Of a stretch of DNA of 25,000 bases, positions 20,535 to 25,000 are shown piece by piece. Position numbers and translations under genes: made by a program. The DNA lies in NCBI RefSeq assembly GCF_964340395.1, contig NC_135564.1, positions 972,501 through 997,500 of the forward strand, in the 5' to 3' direction. How positions within the stretch are numbered: position 1 is the stretch's first letter; each line of letters starts with the position of its first letter. The notes under the pieces were generated by a model. That model made no database searches and was not told where the DNA came from. It was given only the letters and a program-made list of their open reading frames with translations. The DNA is from Glandiceps talaboti. Taxonomy: Eukaryota > Hemichordata > Enteropneusta > Spengelidae.

Positions 20535-20900
20535 CGCAAGACAAGACAGGACACGACACTAGAGGACACCAGTATAAAATCGACAAACAATTTACAAGAC
20601 TAAATATTTGAAAATACTCATTCATCCATAGAAGTGTTGACTTATGGAATAGTCTACCCAATGCCGTTGTCACAGCAAGAACAGTTCAGACATTTGAAAA
20701 GAGACTAGATCAACTATGGAAGGATCAACCCTTTAAATTTAACTTGTATGAAGATAAACCCACTCCTAAACAAAATCAAACAGAGCTGACATTAGAGGCC
20801 CAGCAAGGCCTACAGTCAGAAGAGGACCTGTAAGTACCTGTAAGTAGCTTCTCTAATTGTTAAAAAAAAAACATGAAACTTATCAATAAATTATGGACAT
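20535..20900 (+). mobile_element. LINE 3' fragment (plus strand) inserted in copy B
   Basis: The sequence encodes the last ~90 codons of a LINE ORF2, then a short 3' region with a ten-A run (20862-20871) and an AATAAA signal (20885-20890). Copy A has only GCTACG...CAATTTACCACTATT at the corresponding place (about 3671-3710), so the insertion limits are supported by the empty site. Its orientation is opposite to the larger LINE at 18371-19912. Confidence 0.85.
20558..20833 (+). pseudogene. LINE ORF2 C-terminus, one stop codon
   Basis: Reading from 20558 gives TRGHQYKIDKQFTRLNI, a TGA at 20609-20611 (most simply a decayed CGA Arg), then KYSFIHRSVDLWNSLPNAVV and a charged tail to TAA at 20831-20833. 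WNSLP (20645-20659) with Arg-Ser-Val-Asp before it is the well-known C-terminal signature of L2/CR1/Jockey-type ORF2 proteins, downstream of the reverse transcriptase. The last 73 codons are otherwise uninterrupted, so decay is mild. Confidence 0.85.
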
Positions 20901-21445
20901 CATTTACCATTATTCTGTCACTATTTGGGTTTACAGTCATTTCTTAAGATTGTCAAGTAACTTTGGTGATAAAGCTATATTTGCGATTTAGAAAAAGAAC
21001 TCGAATTTGATCAGCGTATATTCTTTATATATAACTCTCGTGTAAACCAGGTGTATGCATTGACATCTACTTTTGAAGTAACAGCTGTAGTTACAATATT
21101 TGTTGCATTGGTTTTTGTTTTTCAGCGTTTTATTGTTCGTGGGTTTGCCCTAAAGTTAGTTTTGAGTGCAAAGCCCAGAATAATAAAAAACACAAAAATG
21201 AAAAGTAAAAGGTGAAAACGAAAAACTAATGCCACAATTATTGCATCTATGTCTGAGCCATAATGTTTAAAAGTAACACGTCACATTCTGTGCCTTTATG
21301 CATTTTTTTTCATTAGATAGCCTCATTACAAATGCGCAGTTTTTTCAAGTGTAGAGCATTGTATCGTACCAGTGCAATATCTGGATATTTCACCGAATCA
21401 GTGCAATATTGTACAGTTTCGATGAAATCATGTAAAGTTACAGAA

Positions 21446-22345
21446 ATCAATTTAGGCGGGAAAGTGTCGTACGTAGATATCAAAGTTTGTAAACTTGATG
21501 TAACCACTTTTTAACAAAGTTGGTGACATAAATATATGGATGACGATTTTTTTATTTCGGATTTTTAAGTAATACAATAAGTTTAGTATGTTTCTCTACT
21601 TGAATAAAAAAATTAGGAAATAACACAGATCAGGACTGTGTTTGTCATTCAATAATTGCAAACAAATTATAGAAAGATTGTTTACAAATTATTTCATGTA
21701 CGTACAATAGTAAACTTTTTTAACACATTTTCTTTAGTTTTTTGCAACTGTCGAGTAACAAACAAGATATGGTCTATGTGGTCACACACATTCAGATATC
21801 ACTCCACAGTTAGAACCATCCTTTACATAACAACGCTGGGGTTATACTGAAGTGTGTATTTAATCGTATGAACGAAGGAAAAACGCTACTTGAAGTTACA
21901 TATCAACATATAAATATAAGGTGTGCACAAACTGTATGTGCAGTTACTAGGAGTTCAGTGTCTTTGTTTACTGATGCTGTTCAAATATCCAAATATATAT
22001 ATAATAGTCTATTCCGAGTTACAGTAATATATAACAAATATGAAATAATATAAAAGTGTCTAAATCAATCAATCGATCGCGATGAATTTGCTGTAATTTA
22101 GTAAATTTAATATATAATCAGTTTGATTTGCATACTTTAGGAATTAACATAATTGGCTCATTGCGACAGTCTATGTATTTTCGCGCTTTAATAATTTAAC
22201 AAATTAAGTATCATAGATATTGGAGACGTCTATGTAAATACATACTTATAGCGCCCTCATTTTGTCTTTATTTTATACTTTTGTTTTACTGGTTAGTTTT
22301 AAATTATGTGAGGATTCCTTTGAAAGTCTATACATTGTTTCATTA
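21446..22345. other. Spacer, no gene seen
   Basis: AT-rich. Short open frames only; a GCGCCCTC word is at 22251. Confidence 0.5.
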
Positions 22346-22409
22346 GCCATGTTATGCTTGATTTGTGTCGCCATGTTATGAATACAAAGTTCTATGCTTG
22401 ATTTGTGTC
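22346..22409. repeat. Local direct duplication
   Basis: TATGCTTGATTTGTGTC occurs at 22353-22369 and 22393-22409. GCCATGTTATG occurs at 22346-22356 and 22370-22380. The overlapping duplications suggest slippage. Confidence 0.75.
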
Positions 22410-23480
22410 TTGTGACAGTTCATATTTGCCTTTAGAACAGTCGCCAAGTGTCCTTGTTGCAATCTACAGTTAACTGTTGTCCAAGTGCTATTTGGTTGGG
22501 GGGGGGGGGGGTTGAGGCAATCAACAAGAGTTCCGCTGCGCCATCTCAGGGTGTTATTTTATAGCCTACCGTGACATCGTTGAAAGTGGGACTAACTTAC
22601 TTTAGAAAATAGTTTTATTTCCAGAACTTTTTGGTATATGTAGCAATGCCAAAGGAATTTTGATTTTGAAGGAAATCATTGCAAATCTCGGAACCTGAAT
22701 GTCAATAGGACTACTAACCGGCACTAATTTTCGAGAAACGTGACTTGCAGATTTTAAAAAATCGCGAAATCTTCAAAAACTTTAATGAAGTGATTAATTC
22801 GTTTCATATACTTATAGTTAATATCTAAATGTAGACATTTTAAAGTTGAGAAAAGCACTTCGTTTGTTTTGACAGTAGATAGTGTAAGTATAAGGTGTTA
22901 TAGAGAATGTATTTAGTGACAGCTTCGTAGATCATTTTTCATCGTCAGTTTTGTCACAAGTACGGCTTGGCTAAAAATCAGATAATATCTATGTCAAGAA
23001 TGATATGCAAAACGTATAAATGACAGATTGTTGTATTTTTTAATTTAGATTTTTCTTATTAAAGATTAGCTCTTTAAAATTGAAGGTAAATTCTGAACTG
23101 AAAACAGACAATTCGTCAACTTGATATTCATATATCCAAGACTCCTTGCCATCCACAGCATTTCCTCGCCTTTTTATCATGTTCTGACGGGAGTTTTAAA
23201 CTTGTAATAGTATATAAGATATTCTTTTGTTCTTTGGCCAACTTTTTCTACAGCTTTGTCAGACAACTGTTTTTCGCACCTAATGTTTAATCCTTCTTCA
23301 AGGTGGGCCTTTAAGGGAGAATATAGCCGGCCCCTAAGCAGTGACTGTATCCCTGCAGAGCGTTGCCTAACTCTGCTTACCACATTAACTGACACACATG
23401 TGTCCACTGGCGGGTTTGTACACGTGACTCAGCAACTGGTGTAAATGGCCGTTCTGTTGACAATGTATGCACACTCTCCG
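22410..23480. other. Spacer with a 14-G run, no gene seen
   Basis: A run of 14 guanines lies at 22498-22511. The rest is AT-rich; overlapping plus and minus frames at 23177-23444 carry no recognisable motif. Confidence 0.5.
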
Positions 23481-23498
23481 GTGGGGTTCGAACCCCAC
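23481..23498. other. Palindromic B-box (tRNA/SINE-like) sequence
   Basis: GTGGGGTTCGAACCCCAC is a perfect 18-bp palindrome containing GGTTCGAACCC, a match to the RNA polymerase III B-box on both strands. Upstream on the plus strand, TGACTCAGCAACTGGTG (near 23425) is weakly A-box-like at a tRNA-compatible distance. The T-loop would be 6 nt, so an intact tRNA is unlikely. A decayed tRNA-derived SINE head is possible. Confidence 0.35.
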
Positions 23499-23648
23499 AA
23501 TCGAAATTACTGTAGTAAAAGTTCTAAAGGTATTACGATCTCTCTATGCTAAGAACCTCTGCTGTATACAGATGTCATTAGTAGATCTAGTTGCAAAATA
23601 AAAAGTAAAACTTTACAGAACTTCAAAATCCATCGTTGTAATATGAAA

Positions 23649-23807
23649 CCGGAGGATTCTCAACCAAGTGCATGCCTCCGCCAACGCTGAGGGCGCCCCA
23701 AGGATTGAAGCCACGCGATGGCTGATGATTGTCTCATACCCGAACGTGGTATGGCTTCACTAAATATTCAGAAAAAATCAGAATCGCCGGAGTAGGGTCT
23801 CAACCAA
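23649..23807. repeat. Direct-repeat pair around a hairpin
   Basis: CCGGAGGATTCTCAACCAA (23649-23667) and CCGGAGTAGGGTCTCAACCAA-like sequence at 23787-23807 are direct repeats about 138 bp apart. Between them, CATACC and GGTATG form a short stem near 23734-23752, and GAAGCCA/TGGCTTC flank it. It may be a small repeat element; the family is unknown. Confidence 0.5.
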
Positions 23808-24705
23808 CATCTAATGAATTCATCCTGTCTCATTTCTTAGGTGTTTTTAAAATCTTTTTTGTTTGTTTATTTATCTTGTTTTTCGTAAACATAACTAACT
23901 AAGCCTTAGCGCCCCCTCCCCCCTGTGCTCGTACAAGACTAAAACAAACGCTGCAAAAACGCATTTTTAGAACCAGACGTAAATTGAATGCCTGCCATAA
24001 GGTACAATGAATTCAAAGTTTAACTGAATCATTGTCACATGCATAGTATTTATTGGCTAGTAGAAATTAACTGTTAAAATTAGATTATTTGTGAAAAATT
24101 GCATACAAACTAATAAGTAATTGAAAATATGTTTTCAGTTTATTGAAATATTCGAAAGCTGTATACTAGTATTTTGTAATGGTAAAATTGCACATCACAA
24201 TGAAACGTCAAAACTTTAATCGCAGCAGATGTTGGAAATAAAAAGTTTTCATATCATAGCGGCAGAGGGCGCACTACTGTTAGAATCCATTACAGCGAAG
24301 GAGAAAGTTTGTGCGATGCAGTGCAGGGAATGGAAAACGTGACAACAATATTGCTATGCAGTGCAACCCGCTGTGTCTATAAGCCATGTGTCTGGGGTCG
24401 GAACGCTTTGACACTTTTAATGCTTTATTTTAAATTTTACATCCGCTTTTGAAACCTTTTCTGTGTGTATACTCTCCCGTACACCATTTGCCATTTATCA
24501 TTATTTAAGTAGTTTTATACTTATTATGTTTATGAACACTTTTATCCTTTGATCTTTGTAAATCTAATTTTAGAATAGTACACAATGACGCAGGTTTTTT
24601 TATTTTGTCCCAATCATTTTCCCGATTTTTTCTGATTGTCAGCCATGAACAAAACTACTAGAAGTAAAAATGAAAAATCTACAAAATGTGTCAAAAAAAA
24701 CTTTT
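23808..24705. other. Spacer, no gene seen
   Basis: AT-rich. GCGCCCCCTC at 23909 and AGAGGGCGCAC at 24264 are noted separately as a dispersed motif. Confidence 0.5.
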
Positions 24706-24769
24706 ATTCCTATTGTCTCAATAACGTCTTTTGTTATATTCCTATTGTCTCAATGATGTCTTTTGTTAT
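24706..24769. repeat. 32-bp tandem duplication, two copies
   Basis: Two adjacent 32-bp copies (24706-24737, 24738-24769) both begin ATTCCTATTGTCTCAAT and differ by only a few bases. Confidence 0.9.
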
Positions 24770-25000
24770 ATCTTTAATAAACAAAACAAAACAAGTCAAC
24801 ATATGAATACTCACAGAAATAAAACATTTCAGCAAATATACATCATCAAATGTCAAAGTAAATGCTATTCAACGGAAATTACCATACATTTTTTCATAAG
24901 TCTCTACATTCTCGTTACTCTGGCAGATGAACTACTAAGTAACTCTTCATACATAGGAAAAACGATTCTCGTATTATGAATCCTTGCTACTTCTAATGAA
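24770..25000. other. AT-rich end of window
   Basis: No gene or repeat recognised; the open frame here is a chance run in low-GC sequence. Confidence 0.5.

Larger units (their letters stand above)
18120..21445. repeat. Interspersed repeat, copy B, with two nested LINE insertions
   Basis: Direct-orientation partner of 2931-4400. Removing the LINE pieces at about 18371-19912 and 20535-20900 leaves some 1.4 kb that follows copy A block by block. B has a complete hairpin at its left end where A keeps only one arm, and it has an internal ~190-bp duplication that A lacks. No coding sequence belongs to the repeat itself. Ends are approximate. Confidence 0.78.

Noticed and set aside
23481-23498. Intact tRNA gene
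   Set aside because: Only the B-box is convincing. The T-loop would be 6 nt, and no paired acceptor stem or anticodon arm could be laid out.
24731-24979. Partial gene at the window end
   Set aside because: Starts within a simple 32-bp duplication and has the residue bias of random AT-rich sequence.

Overview
This window looks like non-coding DNA from an animal nuclear genome. It is AT-rich and carries long di- and tetranucleotide microsatellites, three minisatellites, and decayed non-LTR retrotransposon (LINE) pieces. It shows no operons, no ribosome-binding-site-led genes and no confident intact host gene. Scattered GAGGGCGC-type words and the LINE style would suit a marine invertebrate (for example hemichordate, cephalochordate or mollusc), but that is an impression and not a determination.

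Layout. 1-2.9 kb: a 43-nt near-perfect palindrome (62-104), a CATA/CGCA/CA microsatellite, a possible small terminal-inverted-repeat element (1245-1853), and a 29-bp minisatellite of 11 copies (1938-2256). 2.9-4.4 kb: copy A of an unnamed interspersed repeat, interrupted by a ~97-bp foldback insertion with a 9-bp target duplication. 4.5-7.5 kb: a GA tract, a CpG-dense patch with two overlapping unrecognised open frames (5130-5716), a run of poly-G blocks and a TCTG/TC microsatellite. 7.5-9.25 kb: two different minisatellites almost back to back (34-bp unit, about 33 copies; 36-bp unit, about 15 copies). 10.4-14.2 kb: a series of complex microsatellites separated by featureless sequence. 14.88-15.4 kb: the only place that resembles the start of a gene: octamer, AP-1, CCAAT and perfect NFI sites upstream of an ATG and a short exon-like frame ending at a consensus splice donor, but with a frame break. 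18.1-21.4 kb: copy B of the repeat seen at 2.9-4.4 kb, invaded by two LINE fragments: a minus-strand element that keeps the end of ORF1, a broken ORF2 endonuclease domain and the 3' UTR but has lost its reverse transcriptase, and a plus-strand ORF2 C-terminal tail. 21.4-25 kb: mostly unremarkable AT-rich sequence with a tRNA-like B-box palindrome (23481-23498) and short duplications.

The most informative structure is the A/B pair. Each copy serves as the empty site for insertions in the other, so the boundaries of three transposon insertions can be read from the sequence alone. No complete new biological system was found. The best leads are the gene-start-like segment at 14.9-15.4 kb, the CpG-dense patch at 5.5 kb, and the A/B repeat family with its conserved CCAAT and splice-donor-like sites.
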